From Immersiella caudata (taxonomy: Eukaryota; Ascomycota; Sordariomycetes; Sordariales; Lasiosphaeriaceae), in assembly GCA_030512335.1 (NCBI GenBank), contig JAULSU010000007.1, positions 372,001 through 436,000 of the forward strand: a stretch of DNA of 64,000 bases, given 5' to 3'. The notes under the pieces were generated by a model, which had not been told where the DNA came from, searched no databases, and saw nothing but the letters and a program-made list of their open reading frames with translations. Within the stretch, counting starts at the first letter, position 1. Each line of letters starts with the position of its first letter. Shown piece by piece: positions 33,866 to 44,607 of the stretch. Position numbers and translations under genes: made by a program.

Positions 33866-34338
33866 TTCAGCGTGAGATCTTATGTTGCGGGGTTGTGTTG
33901 TGTGTTTTGAGCGGGAGTTGAAGGAGTGACAGGTGGGTGAAGATGAGGGATGGAATTTAGCCCGGAATTTGGCTCTAGTGACGTGAGGATCAGGTGCTTG
34001 AATTACCCGATTTTGCCAGCTGATGAATAAGCACTTTTGGTCGGCCATCTCCGGGGACAAAGAGGGAGGTTCCCCACCTTGTCGCCGACCAAGTGTTAGT
34101 CTTCCCCAACTGAATCTCTCCTAAAATCAAGGCTTACTAGGAATGCAACAGATATCGGTTAGGTACCTACCCCTGACCAGCGCGACGGAGGAATGTCAAA
34201 CTCGTTTCTGCCAATGTATGAACGATGCTGACCCTGATCAACGACAATCTCGAGAACCTGGAGCACAGAGTCTGAAAGCCAGCAGACAGAGAATCGAAAG
34301 AAATCTGATAAAGAGCTTACCAAACCCAAATGGAGGAC
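33866..34338. other. Intergenic
   Basis: Upstream region of the small cysteine gene; no other gene seen. Confidence 0.5.
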
Positions 34339-34838
34339 CTACCCCAAATAATCCACCGACACCGCCAGCGGAAGCAACAAACACAACTCCCTCGGCATCT
34401 CCTTCCGCAGCTTCCCATCCAGGCACGTGCCCATCCATCCCCGGAACGTATACACGGCTCCCCCCCCCCCCGAATTCACCCCGAAAACATGCCACGCATC
34501 CGCCCCACCCTCGACAACAAGCACCGGTTCATTTGCGGCAAATGCTTCTGCGTCGACCTGTTTCGTTTTGGCTTGGAGCTGGGGACGGCGATCTTGACCG
34601 CGAGAGCCCGGAGAAACCTGCCGCAACTCGGTCTCTGACGCCGATTCCACTTGGAGTAGGAAGCTGAGTCGCAAATGTGTTTAGACACCGTTTGTGGGCG
34701 ATATTCAGGTTGCGAAACCCCAGCAGGGGGTCGCGTCAAACGGGCGTGCAAACGGAAAGGAGGACCAACCTTCAGCGCGTCCCCATCTGAATCAGGCCTG
34801 GACCTCCGGCGCCTGAGTGGCCTGATAAACTTATCCAT
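34339..34838 (-). CDS. Hypothetical protein, weak call
   Basis: Two frames may form one gene: a basic N-terminus from the ATG at 34838 (MDKFIRPLRRRRSRPDSDGD), then an intron from a GTTGGT donor to an acceptor before 34630, then a segment containing NEPVLVVEGGADAWHVFG and GWMGTCLDGKLRKEMPREL. The second part looks protein-like, but no family is recognised and the splice is not unique. A 12-base C run at 34460-34471 lies within it. Confidence 0.28.
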
Positions 34839-36508
34839 GGCCCAGACTGACTATGAAGAATTTCCGTTGGGGCCCAACATCATTGTCCCGTGGCCGAGAG
34901 GAGGGGCCGCTACGTCGTGTGGGGTGGCCGTGGTAGTGATTCCTTCGCCATTCTTAGTGTTGCGGTACAAGAGCATGGATCTTGTTCTGGCTTGCAGCGA
35001 TTGGCGTTGCGGATGAATGCTATCGCTCCTCGTAACCAATAAGGTGTTGGGTTGTCCCACAGCCTCCTGATTCCGTTTCTTTGTTGTCGGTCTTCGCCTC
35101 TGCAAGCACCGGCCTCTTCTTGACACGACGCCGTGACACAGCCCAGAAGACTTTGTTTGTACTGTGTCCAAATCATGTCGAGCATCCTGTCGGACGACAG
35201 CAAAGTTGGCCATTCACCAAATCGCTCGGCCCAACTGACGAGGCAGATAGGTCCAATGTTTCCCCCCAGATATCCCAAGGAGGTCGGGTAGCAACCCTCG
35301 GGCCGCAGACAGCATTTCACCCCTGTTCAGCTCAGACTCTACCGACAAGAGACCGTCCGACACACCCAGAGTGCAACGCAGAGACTGAGACGGCAAGAGA
35401 TCATTGTCGGATATGGCCCTGGACAGGTTGCTGACACCCAAAGCGCGCACCGAAGCACGTTTGGGGCCCAAGAAGGTGTGTGGAGCCGAGGATTCCGACT
35501 GGTCAGCTACTTTTGCTGCGGCGGAAGCTACCGAGAACGGTGTCTCGCCCGGCACCGACAGGCGACAGCATGATGCCCTCGAGCCTCTCGCCCCAAACAC
35601 AGATTGGGTTGGTGGGAGATCTGGACAAGTGATGTGCCCCAGAGACTGCCTGCGGGACAGAGAAACGACGAGAATCGGTGTGAGGATCGGACTGCTGGAA
35701 CCAGGGTCGGCTAGAGACGCAAAGGGGCGGTGCGCAGATCAACAAACGGGTGTTTGAGGGATGACGGACGGTGAGGGCGTCGGTGTGGTAACTGACAGCG
35801 GCACGCGTTGCACGCGTGAGTGCACCCCGTGCGCCAGTGTGGACCTTGTCCCGCGATCTGGGGTGCGTCGACCTAGATCAGGGTTGTTTGTGGGGGCGAT
35901 CAAGACCAGTGCGCGACCGGTGGCAGCGGCCTCGAACTTGTGGCTTTTCGGAAGGTGATCATCTGTTTTGCTGGTGTTTGGGTGGGGTCTCCTCGGGTCC
36001 TACCGCTGGTCGCCGATGATGCGGTGCCCCCTTGGCAGCTCCGACCTCAGAAAGCCCCAGCAGATTCCCCATTCGATCACCTGCAGTGCCCCCTGGTTTG
36101 GGTCGCCCGCCCATCGCTCGGCAAGCTGGACCGAGCCGCACCAATGGCATTGTTTCGTCCGCTATGGCCCCTCCAAGTGATCGACAGCCAGCAACCGTCT
36201 CATAACTCGTCGGATGCCATGCATTTCTGACACACGTCCAGGTTTGCGGATTTTCACCACGGCAATTTGAGTCTCCCTCAGCGGCTCTGCATTTCGGCCC
36301 AAGTTCAGGGGTCCGACATTTGACTTAATTGGGTGGTGCCGTCCCCGGAATTTCCAATCCTCCAAATTGTTCCTCTCGTCTGAAATGCGTCAGCCGCAAC
36401 ACACTCGTTTTCGTCCCAACCTTCAATGACAGCGGCAATTTGGCCTTGGCTGTCTCCTCCACTCTTTTCGGAGCCTTGGTTTCCGCAAGGTGCAGAAAAC
36501 CGACAAAA
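34839..36508. other. Intergenic, nothing recognised
   Basis: Many overlapping open frames of 65-136 codons without family resemblance. The right end is the upstream region of the rhodopsin-type gene. Confidence 0.45.
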
Positions 36509-37775
36509 ATGCTCTTTGTCGACAAAAGCATCGACTATGGGCCCCGTCTGAATGCCCTCATGTGGCTCATGGTCTCGGTGGCCGCCCTCTTCCTGTTCAC
36601 TCGGCTGTACCTCAAAAAATGCCAGATGAGGGGACTCTGGTGGGACGACTACATCCTGCTCGCCGCATGGGTCTGCCAAACCGTGCAGTCAGGCCTCGTC
36701 TCGTTCCTCATCAGCCTCGGTTACGGCAAGCCCGTCATCCCCGAGGAGAACGCCGGTCCTCTGTTTTCGCTATGCGTGAACTTGCTGTCGACCTTTTTGA
36801 TCCTCGCCAACCTGCTGGGAAAGATATCCTTTGGGCTGACGCTGTTGCGTCTCCCTGCCTTCTGGGTCCGTCTCGCTGTGTGGTACATCGTCATCACTCT
36901 GACAGCGACTCTCGGGATGAGCACCGTGCTGGTGTGGATCGAGTGCTTGGGAGCGAAGAGGGCAGCGGCCTGCATCGATGTGAGGGTTTCGGTATCGTAC
37001 AATATGTTTTCTTGCAGTAGGTCGCCAGTCGCTGTCTGTCGTTCCCGAATGCTGACAGATGCAGTTTATTCGGCCACCATGGACGTGGTCCTGGCATTTT
37101 TGCCGTGGAAGTTCCTCTGGAGCTTGCAGATGAGCAAGAAGGAGAGGCTAGGTGTGGTTTTTGCCATGAGCATGGGCGTCTTGTGAGTTCCCTTCTCCCC
37201 AAATAATCCTCTGCGGGACTAACAGTGACTCTAGTGCCGGAGCTGCAGCGGCGATGAAGACGGTGACGTTTCCGACGGTGATCAAGGATCCATGTAAGCG
37301 AGCCCAGCAACCGAACCCGCCAGCAGTTGCTTCGTGATTCTGACGAGATGTAGTGGCGAGCATGTCCCTCATCGTTTGGGGAAACGCCGAGTCGTCGATC
37401 TGCATCATGGCTGCATCGATCCCCATACTGAGAGCCTTGGTGCGCGAAGGGTTCCAGGCCGCAGTCCCCTTGGGATATCGAACGGACGAAACCGGGTATA
37501 CGAGGCCCATGTCGGAGTCAGGGGCAAGGAGAAGCATCGTCGACGGGCCCGGCATATTTGGCCGCCAGCTAGCAGCGCCGATAGAATCACCGAGAATGCG
37601 GAAACGAGAAGATGCGACATCGTTGGATCGAACACTGGTTAGCGAGAGCCCGGAACCAGGGAAACCTCTCAAGAAGGATGGCGAAGAGTGGAGTGACGAT
37701 GATAGTATCGAGATGAGCAACTATCAGCATCGCCGCCCGCAGACCCCGAAGGATTACCTCCACAATCCGCTTTGA
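36509..37775 (+). CDS. Fungal rhodopsin-domain integral membrane protein
   Basis: Pth11-like receptor class without a CFEM domain. Four exons, 36509-37016, 37065-37182, 37235-37293, 37354-37775; 368 residues in frame. Seven hydrophobic helices are visible. Family landmarks: RLYLKKCQMRGLWWDDYILL after helix 1, LLGKISFGLTLLRL, the short Cys-containing loop before YSATMDVVLAFLPWKFLW, KKERLGVVFAMSMGV, and SLIVWGNAESSICIMAASIP in helix 7. The C-terminal tail of about 120 residues is hydrophilic, with many Ser/Arg/Asp, and ends in HNPL. The start at MLFVDKS is chosen because it precedes helix 1; an in-frame ATG 180 bp upstream exists. Ligand unknown. Introns are 48-60 bp. Confidence 0.87.
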
Positions 37776-38393
37776 GGGGACAGGGGAACCAGAACACACC
37801 ACCACAGGAAGTGCATCCACGATAGCACGCCGGCCGAGAAGTGTCGAACCCCAAAGTCTTGACACCCTCGGGGATGGAGAAAGCCACGGCTGGAGACGGG
37901 CGAGCAACCACGACAATGTCGAGCCCCGGGCTGGGCGTCGTCAAGTGGAATGCGCCCCGCTGCGCCGGCAGAAGCCGAGACTTCGATATCAGATCAGAGG
38001 TCGGATGCTCTAGCTGGCGCCCATGTCGGCATGCTGCAGGAAACGGAGATCTGAGGCGAGAAGAGCGCTGGAAACGCGCTCTCAGAAGCCCGAATCATAT
38101 CCGAGCGGCACTCCGCCAGAATCCTCGTTGCAGAGCTGTAAAGACGAGAGGCTTGGGAGGGATATCGGGTTCACTGCTGGAACAGTTGGAAGTTGAAGCA
38201 ATATTGTGGAACGTCAAGGAGAACGCATCCTGGCCGCAAAAGGGTAGCATGGCGTGGGGGGAGGGAGCGACGGAAAGACAGTGACAAGAGCGAACGCGGT
38301 TGGGTTGAGCATAGCTGAGTCGACAGCCCTCGGGCAGGCAAGTACACCCACGACTAGCTAGTAACTAAAGATACGATGAGATCCCATGAACTG
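37776..38393. other. Intergenic, convergent genes
   Basis: Region between the 3' ends of the rhodopsin-type and YwbE-like genes; nothing identifiable. Confidence 0.5.
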
Positions 38394-38978
38394 CTAGTCG
38401 TCGAAGTGACCAGCAACGTGGTGTGCAACCGCTGCCTCATCGCCTTCGAAGGCGCCGCAGACCGGACATGTCGACAACGCTCCAGACTCGGACGAAACAG
38501 TGGAGCCCGTGTCTTGTGACGGTATCCCAGTGATTTCTGCTGATTCAGATGTCTGGCGTGCCTTCCCCTTGCCGGGTTTTCGCTGCTTTGCTGGCTTGAC
38601 GTACGCGTCGAGCCCGATTGAGGCGGTCGGCTGCTCTTCGTCTCGGATGTCTGAAAATGCTGATGGGCGGGATTGACGGAAGGATCGAGGTGGCCCCGCG
38701 CCATGTGGGACCTCATGCGTGCTATCGCCAGGGACTTGTGGAGGAGCGGCGCTGGCGCTGGTGGCATCGGCCATGGTTTGAACCCTGCCGATTCTGCCAT
38801 CGGTCAGTCGGACTTTGATGCCCCGGGGATGGTTCCCCCGCGTCAGCACGTCCTGGACTGCGCCTGACACGGTGCGGCCGGTGCGCTGGTCTGCCTTGAG
38901 CACAATGTTGACAAAGGCGCCAGGCAAAACATCTCGTGTTGTTGGTACGCGTTGCATTGCGGAAGGCAGTCGTCGCAT
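38394..38978 (-). CDS. YwbE-like (DUF2196) protein with C-terminal zinc-finger-like motif
   Basis: Single exon, 194 residues. Residues about 15-65 match the small YwbE/DUF2196 domain: GAFVNIVLKADQRTGRTVSG, VQDVLTRGNHPRGIKVRL, DGRIGRVQ. The middle 80 residues are low-complexity and likely disordered, with a basic KPGKGKARQ. The end holds CPVCGAFEGDEAAVAHHVAGH, a C2H2 spacing similar to ubiquitin-binding zinc fingers (inference). Bacterial YwbE proteins consist only of the first domain; fungal homologues carry such tails. The exact role is unknown. The start may be the first ATG or the one seven codons later (MQRVPTT). Confidence 0.82.
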   Translation of the reverse strand: MRRLPSAMQRVPTTRDVLPGAFVNIVLKADQRTGRTVSGAVQDVLTRGNHPRGIKVRLTDGRIGRVQTMADATSASAAPPQVPGDSTHEVPHGAGPPRSFRQSRPSAFSDIRDEEQPTASIGLDAYVKPAKQRKPGKGKARQTSESAEITGIPSQDTGSTVSSESGALSTCPVCGAFEGDEAAVAHHVAGHFDD

Positions 38979-39682
38979 ATCGTTTTGGTGATCAAACTTG
39001 GGTGGGGGTTGCTGAAGTCAGACAATTTCTTGGCGGGGTTGCAGGAAGTAGCGATGCATTTATCGGAGTGAGTGGGGTATGATATTGCTATATCCAATAC
39101 TTCAACACAGTGAATCAACCCGCCTTTGCGCTTGATGCAACATTCACTTTTCAGAGCATGGCCATCCTAAATACCTAGCCTCGAATTGCTCGGTGGGAGT
39201 CACGTTAAATTTGACTTTATTGAACCATACATTCGAGATGCATCTTTGAGTTTTGCCGATGACTGAACACGGAGACTCTTATTTTGATTTCGCTGGGAGG
39301 TACATCCACCCATGGCCGAGGCCTGCTCTCCGTATTATCTGGGCCACCACAGCAGCTACAAATCTACCGCACTTATATCTCCATCATTCGCTTATTCACA
39401 TTCCATAGACCATTCGCACGCCTGAGAACTCGCTTCCCATCAACTCAAAGGCAATAGACACCCGGTAGGTACACCCTTTGTCAAGATAAACCCTTCATCA
39501 TCTCACCATTTCCTTCCAGCACATCCGCGAGGACCTTGATAGGAGAGCTACTAACTCTACAAGTCAGCACTTTGTTCAAGCCACAACTAACTAAGCGCCA
39601 TTCTAGTCCCCCCCCCCCCCCCCTCTTCCCCGCACTGAGTTGTAGAATATCCGCTTCCATTATCCCTTCTACAAACGCAAAG
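38979..39682. other. Intergenic between divergent genes
   Basis: Holds upstream regions of the YwbE-like gene and the 155-residue frame, including a 16-base C run at 39608-39623. Confidence 0.5.
39608..39623. repeat. 16-base poly-C tract
   Basis: Uninterrupted C16 located 60 bp upstream of the putative start at 39683. Confidence 0.9.
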
Positions 39683-40150
39683 ATGGGCAAATCCGGATAT
39701 GGCAACCACGGAAAGACCTATGCTCCCCGCTTCGCCGACAATGCCCGCCTGATCTCGCAGAGTCTTGCCCAGTACGAGCACGTTGCCACTCACCCAGACG
39801 TTTACGTTGAAGCAGAATGGTGGTACAGCCGAGAGGAACTTTACACAACCGAGGTTAAGTGGTTATGTTCCGCCAATGATGTCTCATTTTTCCTCGTCGA
39901 AGACTCAAGAGACGCTGAACCGATGGAAGCCACCGAGGCATGGCAACCAAGGGTCCCGAAGGCCAAGTTCAGCTCCCGTTGGGAGAAATGGGCGAGGACG
40001 GGTTCAAGGTCAAGAACCCCACCGTGTCTCATGACGGCGGTAAAGACTTGGGTTGATGTCGAGTCGAAAAAGGAGCTTCCTCAAGCCTCTGCTCCAAGGA
40101 AAATCACTACGTCGTCAATCTTTGATCTTCTAGACTCGGCCTCGGCGTAG
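39683..40150 (+). CDS. Hypothetical protein
   Basis: Open frame of 155 residues starting MGKSGYGNHGKTYAP, 60 bp after a C16 tract. The first 52 residues look protein-like. From about 39860 the reading is ambiguous: a GTTAAG donor at 39855 could start an intron, and a different frame later (from about 39940) reads MATKGPEGQVQLPLGEMGED, more protein-like than the main frame at that point. So the 3' half may be spliced or frameshifted. No family recognised. Confidence 0.42.
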   Translation: MGKSGYGNHGKTYAPRFADNARLISQSLAQYEHVATHPDVYVEAEWWYSREELYTTEVKWLCSANDVSFFLVEDSRDAEPMEATEAWQPRVPKAKFSSRWEKWARTGSRSRTPPCLMTAVKTWVDVESKKELPQASAPRKITTSSIFDLLDSASA

Positions 40151-41015
40151 CACTTATGGGGGGATGCGCGAATGGGCGTGCTGGCCAGGCCCATTTCAAC
40201 AATACAAACTTTTCTCAACACTCTACTGACATGATTTTTTCTGGTATCCTAATGTGAGCTCGCTACGGCGAAAAAATGTGGTTTTCGAAAAAGCGCGAGT
40301 GAGGAAGTCAGGGAACACATGTGGCCGATGCGAGCCTGCGGTGCAGGTTGAGAGCGTAGGTTGGCTGCCGCGAGTCCTCCATGACTGAAAATACGCAATG
40401 CCAGAGGACGAACCGCTGAGATCGGCCGAGGCAAGGTTCATCGCCCGGAATCTGCCAGATATCCACAGCGGGATGTGCTCCACGCGGCACTGTGTTGGGA
40501 AGGCTTGGCGCACATCACCACCTCTCCATCCCGTTCGGCGGGTCAGCACTGGGAACTCAATTCTCAAGACGAATCCGCGACGATGCAAATGGTATTCAAG
40601 TCGATGACGTCGTATAAAAGGCCGGTTATTGCGTTGGATAATGTTTTGGACCGAAAACAAAGAGGTATAGGTCCCGGGCTTCAGCAAAAAAGACGTCGTC
40701 AATTTAGACATGACGCCAGAAACGGCAGTGATCGGCAATTCAGGAACAGACAGCGGCACGCTTCCAACCAGCAGGGTTCGGGTAACACTGCTAAATTGAA
40801 GTGCTAGATGAAAAACGTGGGATTGCCAGGAACCGGACATGTTGTCACACAGACCAAGTTCTGCGTGGGAAGGTGTTGCTGAGAAAGCGGGACTGCGATG
40901 TATGGTATATTTACTTCGTGTGAGCTTGGTGGATTGTGCCTTCCTCCTCAGCGCTGTCGAAACTGCCAAGGATACACCACTCACCACGTGAAATTTCTTG
41001 CGTCGCGGTCCAACA
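40151..41015. other. Intergenic, antisense long open frame
   Basis: A 418-codon minus-strand open frame (40223-41479) spans this stretch and the secreted-protein gene opposite; I judge it a chance opening. No other gene seen. Confidence 0.4.
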
Positions 41016-41534
41016 ATGCGCTTCTTCGCCACGCTTTTCTTTTTTTGCCCCCTCCTCGCGCCGGCTCTGGCACAGAGATTCCAGCATGTCGTTGAGGTTC
41101 GCACCCAGACAACATTCATGACGGTGCTCCGCAGACAAGCACCCTTCGCAAATTCCACCTCATCAACTCCTGCGCCCACTTGGAACGCATCCGCAGCGTT
41201 CACGTTCACTCCCAGCAACACCAGTGCATCGGCGGGCGCCAATTCAACATCATCCGGCGGCGGGGGCGGCCCTGGCGGCATCCTCACCGGTCTCCTTGGT
41301 CCCATCACCTCAGGTCTCCTTGGCCCCTCAGGAATCCTAGGACCCATCACTTCGGGTGGTCTCAACGCTTCAGGTGTCGCTTCGGGTGTGTCCAATGTCA
41401 CAGGCTCGCTATCGCTCTCTCGGCCGACCATATCGAGCTTGAGCTTGAGTCTCTTGAGCAGCAGTGTGCGTTGGCCCAATTCGAGCTCAGTGGCGGCGCC
41501 GACTTCTCAGGCAAACTCAACGTCGAGGGGATAA
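41016..41534 (+). CDS. Small secreted Ser/Gly-rich protein
   Basis: 172 residues. A clear signal peptide (MRFFATLFFFCPLLAPALA) begins at the seventh codon of a longer frame. The mature part starts with QRFQHVVEVRTQTTFMT, then RRQ (possible Kex2-type site), followed by Ser/Thr/Asn-rich sequence with many N-glycosylation sequons, a GGGGGPGG loop and an imperfect repeat of LLGPITSG/ILGPITSG. It lacks cysteines after the signal and any known domain. Candidates are cell-wall-associated or secreted effector-like protein (inference). No intron needed. Confidence 0.62.
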   Translation: MRFFATLFFFCPLLAPALAQRFQHVVEVRTQTTFMTVLRRQAPFANSTSSTPAPTWNASAAFTFTPSNTSASAGANSTSSGGGGGPGGILTGLLGPITSGLLGPSGILGPITSGGLNASGVASGVSNVTGSLSLSRPTISSLSLSLLSSSVRWPNSSSVAAPTSQANSTSRG

Positions 41535-42060
41535 TCGTGCTGTACATAAGACAAAGGACTGGAAGGGTTTGGGTCGAGGTTGAACTGTAGGCTTAATACA
41601 ACATCTTCGCTGCGCACAAAACGCCACCAGCGTCGTCCCTTTTCGTACGTTCATTATCCAACGGAATGTCCAGTTATTATGGAGTGGAATTCCCATTGAC
41701 CCAAATCGTGTGTTGTCGATCCCAGGGTCGGATGCTACAGTGCCTCGCATGACCTGCCAATCACAGAACACACTCCAGCAGTATCATCGTACCCGCCCGG
41801 TAATACGCAGTTTCGGAACAAGTACCCCTCGGACTCGGTCGTACGCATCGCACTGTTTCGGTCTTCAGTTTCAAGGACAGACATTTGCGAGGTCACAGCC
41901 CACCAGATAAAACCTGGGATTCTGCCATGAGGGAGCGTTTGATCTTTCTCGATACCTATGTACGCCATGTTTTGTCACCTCTCGACAACGACCTTCGCCA
42001 CTCAAAATCCCCCCAATCGAAAGTCTTGTGAAAATTCATTCTACACCGGATCAGTTGATC
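41535..42060. other. Intergenic
   Basis: No gene seen; includes the upstream region of the P450 pseudogene. Confidence 0.5.
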
Positions 42061-43436
42061 ATGGCCGACACCCTACTTGAGGCGTGCATCAAGTACGTAA
42101 CGCCCAGCTCCATCCTGAGTCTGGCCCTCGTCACCACCATAACAGTTACCATCAAACGCCGCTACTTCTCGCCGCTCAGCGACATTCCCGGCCCTTTTCT
42201 GGCCTCCATCGCCAGATTCTGGCAGTTACGAACGCTTCTTCAAGGCGACTCGGTCAATGTCATCTTTTGACTTGCACCAAAAATACGGCCCCTTTGTGAG
42301 AATCGCCCCTAACGAAATCAGCGTCTGCGACCGCGATGCTCCCAAGAAGCTCCTCCTCGCCGCACACCCCAAGGACAACTGGTACCGCGCCGGCGCCCTC
42401 CCCGACTACCGCTTCGAAACCACCCTCTCCATCACCGGCTCCAAAGCCAAAGTAGCCCGTTCCCGTCACCTCCTTCGGGGCTGCTCAACCACTAACCTCC
42501 TCCGCTAGAAATCCTAGATAAACTCCATCTTCTCCCAACTCCTGGACTGGCTCGACCACTTCTCCCACACCAACACTAAAATGGACCTAGACCGCTTCTT
42601 CACCTCCACCGCCGCCGACATCACCGGCCGGCCACGTTCTCTTCTCCAAACCCTTCGTCTTACTCCGCGAAGGAAAGGACATCAAAAATACCCTCACCCA
42701 CTCGCACGAAATAGTAGGCATCAGTGCCGTAGCAGGATACTCCCCGGGCAAACAAACTCGTCGCCAACCCCTTTGTGACCTGGACTGGTGTCCTCTCTTT
42801 TAAACTCCTTTTTGATACCGCTATGAAGCTATTTTTTGAGCGGGGGTGGGGGGAGGGGGACAGCTAGACGAGATCAGGAATAACGATATTGTCAATACTT
42901 GGCTTCAAGCGCATGAAGACGGGAAACTCACAATTAGGAACGTGTCCAAGCGCAGGCTACGCTGGGTGTGTCGGCCGGGACGGGTGCCATGTCCACGGGC
43001 TTTCCGAGTTTTGTTTATCATACCGTGCAGCATCCCGCTGCGTGGAGGACGTGCAGGGAGGAGGTGTTGAGGTCGCAGCGGGAGTGTGGGAGGTGTAAGG
43101 GTGGGGTGGTTGGCTGACGAAGGGTCTGCAGTTCCATGATGAGAGATGAGAGTATCTGGGGAGCTGAAGCGAACGAGTGCAATCCGGAGTGGTGGCTAGA
43201 TGAGAAGGTTGGCGCTGAGCCAGATCATTATTGGTTGCCGGCGAGTTCCTCTTCTCTTCTTTTCCCTGAGAACTTTGAAAACCAACGTCGATTTGTCAAG
43301 TTCGGCCTCGGTTGTGCGGGCCTGCCCTGAAGTAAACCTCGCCATGATCGAACTCTCCAAACTCGTGGCGAGCATCGTCCGGGACCATGACATACTTCAG
43401 GTCGATCACAAGCAGGAATGGAGCTACGAGCCCTAG
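42061..43436 (+). pseudogene. Cytochrome P450 pseudogene
   Basis: Recognisable from end to end. The N-terminus has a membrane anchor then SPLSDIPGPFLASIARFWQ. A one-base T insertion at about 42263-42266 creates a TGA, after which the sequence continues as DLHQKYGPFVRIAPNEIS and NWYRAGALPDYRFE in the next frame. Two further stops (CTCCGCTAG, AAATCCTAG) follow near 42505. The I-helix region survives near 42970-43060 in another frame (AGTGAMSTGFPSFVYH). The WGAEANECNPEWWLDE segment before the heme loop is at 43155. The heme-ligand region (FGLG, then RACPEVNLAMIEL) is split by a frame change and its final Gly is Glu. The last helix reads LVASIVRDHDI. It cannot make an active enzyme. Confidence 0.88.
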
Positions 43437-43764
43437 CTCTATGTGTTGCCTCATAGTTGGCCCGTTTACGTGACGAAGGTCACGCATGGCTGATTCTTGG
43501 GATGTGTGTATTCGAGTTCCGTATGCTAGGGGAGATAGACAACCTGAATACGTCCTGCAACTTCGTCTTGTCTGCACTCCATCCCTCGCCAGATTTCGGC
43601 GGAGAGGTGCTGGAGGAGGAAGCTGGCATAGCGCAAGTCTACCAAAGATGCCTGGACAACGTACTAAGGTTCTTCTCATTTCTAGAACGTCCTCTCCATT
43701 TCGTCGCAAAGCGTTTTGGTTACCCCTGCTGGTCAAACCATTGCTCCAACCATGTAGTAGGCCG
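43437..43764. other. Intergenic
   Basis: Separates the P450 pseudogene from the convergent 280-residue gene; nothing seen. Confidence 0.5.
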
Positions 43765-44607
43765 TCAACTCAGATGAGTTGCGGCCAGCCTTTCTCTCCC
43801 CCTCTCCACTTCCTCTATCTCATCCCGCTTCTCGCTCCATGCCATCGTACCTTCATACGCCTTCTCGGGATCGTAGGATTCTCCCGGCCACCCCGCCTCT
43901 GTGAATATTCTCGCTCTTCCCCTCTGCTCCTCTTCCGGCTGCCCATACACTCCCAGCTCGTCCAATTTATCTTCATCCTCCAACACTGGGATCCAGTTCA
44001 ATGCCATCAACTGCTCTTCCGCCATCCTGAAGAAGGACTCAACCCTCCAAGTCGGGGCGATTTTCCATCCGTCAAGGTCAGATACGTAGGTAGTGGCGCC
44101 CTCGTCGAAAAATGGTGCGTCTGGCTGCGGGCATCCCTCGGCGAGGGGCTTGCCGTCGAGGTTGTGCCAGATGGCAACGCCGCGAATTGTGTCGATAACT
44201 ATGGTACAGCCCCAGGTGTAGTGTACGGACTCGGCGAGGGGGAAGACGTGGGGCGGGTATTTGCGGTCGAGATCGGGATTATCTCGGTCTTGTTGAGGTC
44301 TTCTGCCCGTTGCCTGCAGGGACTGGCGAGTGTGCTCGGCGATGGTTACGTAGTTGAGGGGATGGCACGCCGTCATGACGCAGACGGGGCGTCGGAAGTA
44401 GGGAATGTGGCGAAGGAGCTCAACGGCTTCAGGGCTCAGGTTGAGATGCGGGGCGAGATCGGGGGTGATCTGGGGCCAGCCACTGGGGGGTGGGTGCTCG
44501 AGGCCGGCACTGGTCTTGCCGTAAAGACGCTCGATGAAGTTGTAGAAGCGGGTGATCGCGGCGACGGCGACGTCTTGCGAGTATGCTGGTTCTGACTCGG
44601 TGCTCAT
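43765..44607 (-). CDS. Conserved hypothetical fungal protein
   Basis: Single exon, 280 residues, even composition and no stops, starting MSTESEPAYSQDVAVAAITRF. Typical segments: an N-terminal helix then ERLYGKTSAG, SGWPQITPD, VELLRHIPYF, a strand-rich centre with YTWGCTIVIDTIRGVAIWHN, and TWRVESFFRMAEEQLMALNW. The composition and order recall fungal proteins related to the SMI1/KNR4-like fold, but I cannot confirm that. The C-terminus is highly charged with many Glu/Arg. No signal peptide or membrane segment. Probably an expressed cytosolic protein. Confidence 0.72.
   Translation of the reverse strand: MSTESEPAYSQDVAVAAITRFYNFIERLYGKTSAGLEHPPPSGWPQITPDLAPHLNLSPEAVELLRHIPYFRRPVCVMTACHPLNYVTIAEHTRQSLQATGRRPQQDRDNPDLDRKYPPHVFPLAESVHYTWGCTIVIDTIRGVAIWHNLDGKPLAEGCPQPDAPFFDEGATTYVSDLDGWKIAPTWRVESFFRMAEEQLMALNWIPVLEDEDKLDELGVYGQPEEEQRGRARIFTEAGWPGESYDPEKAYEGTMAWSEKRDEIEEVERGRERLAATHLS

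Noticed and set aside
40223..41479. 418-codon minus-strand open frame
   Set aside because: It lies opposite the secreted-protein gene and an otherwise empty region, has Arg/Pro-rich low-quality composition and no domain; probably a chance opening.
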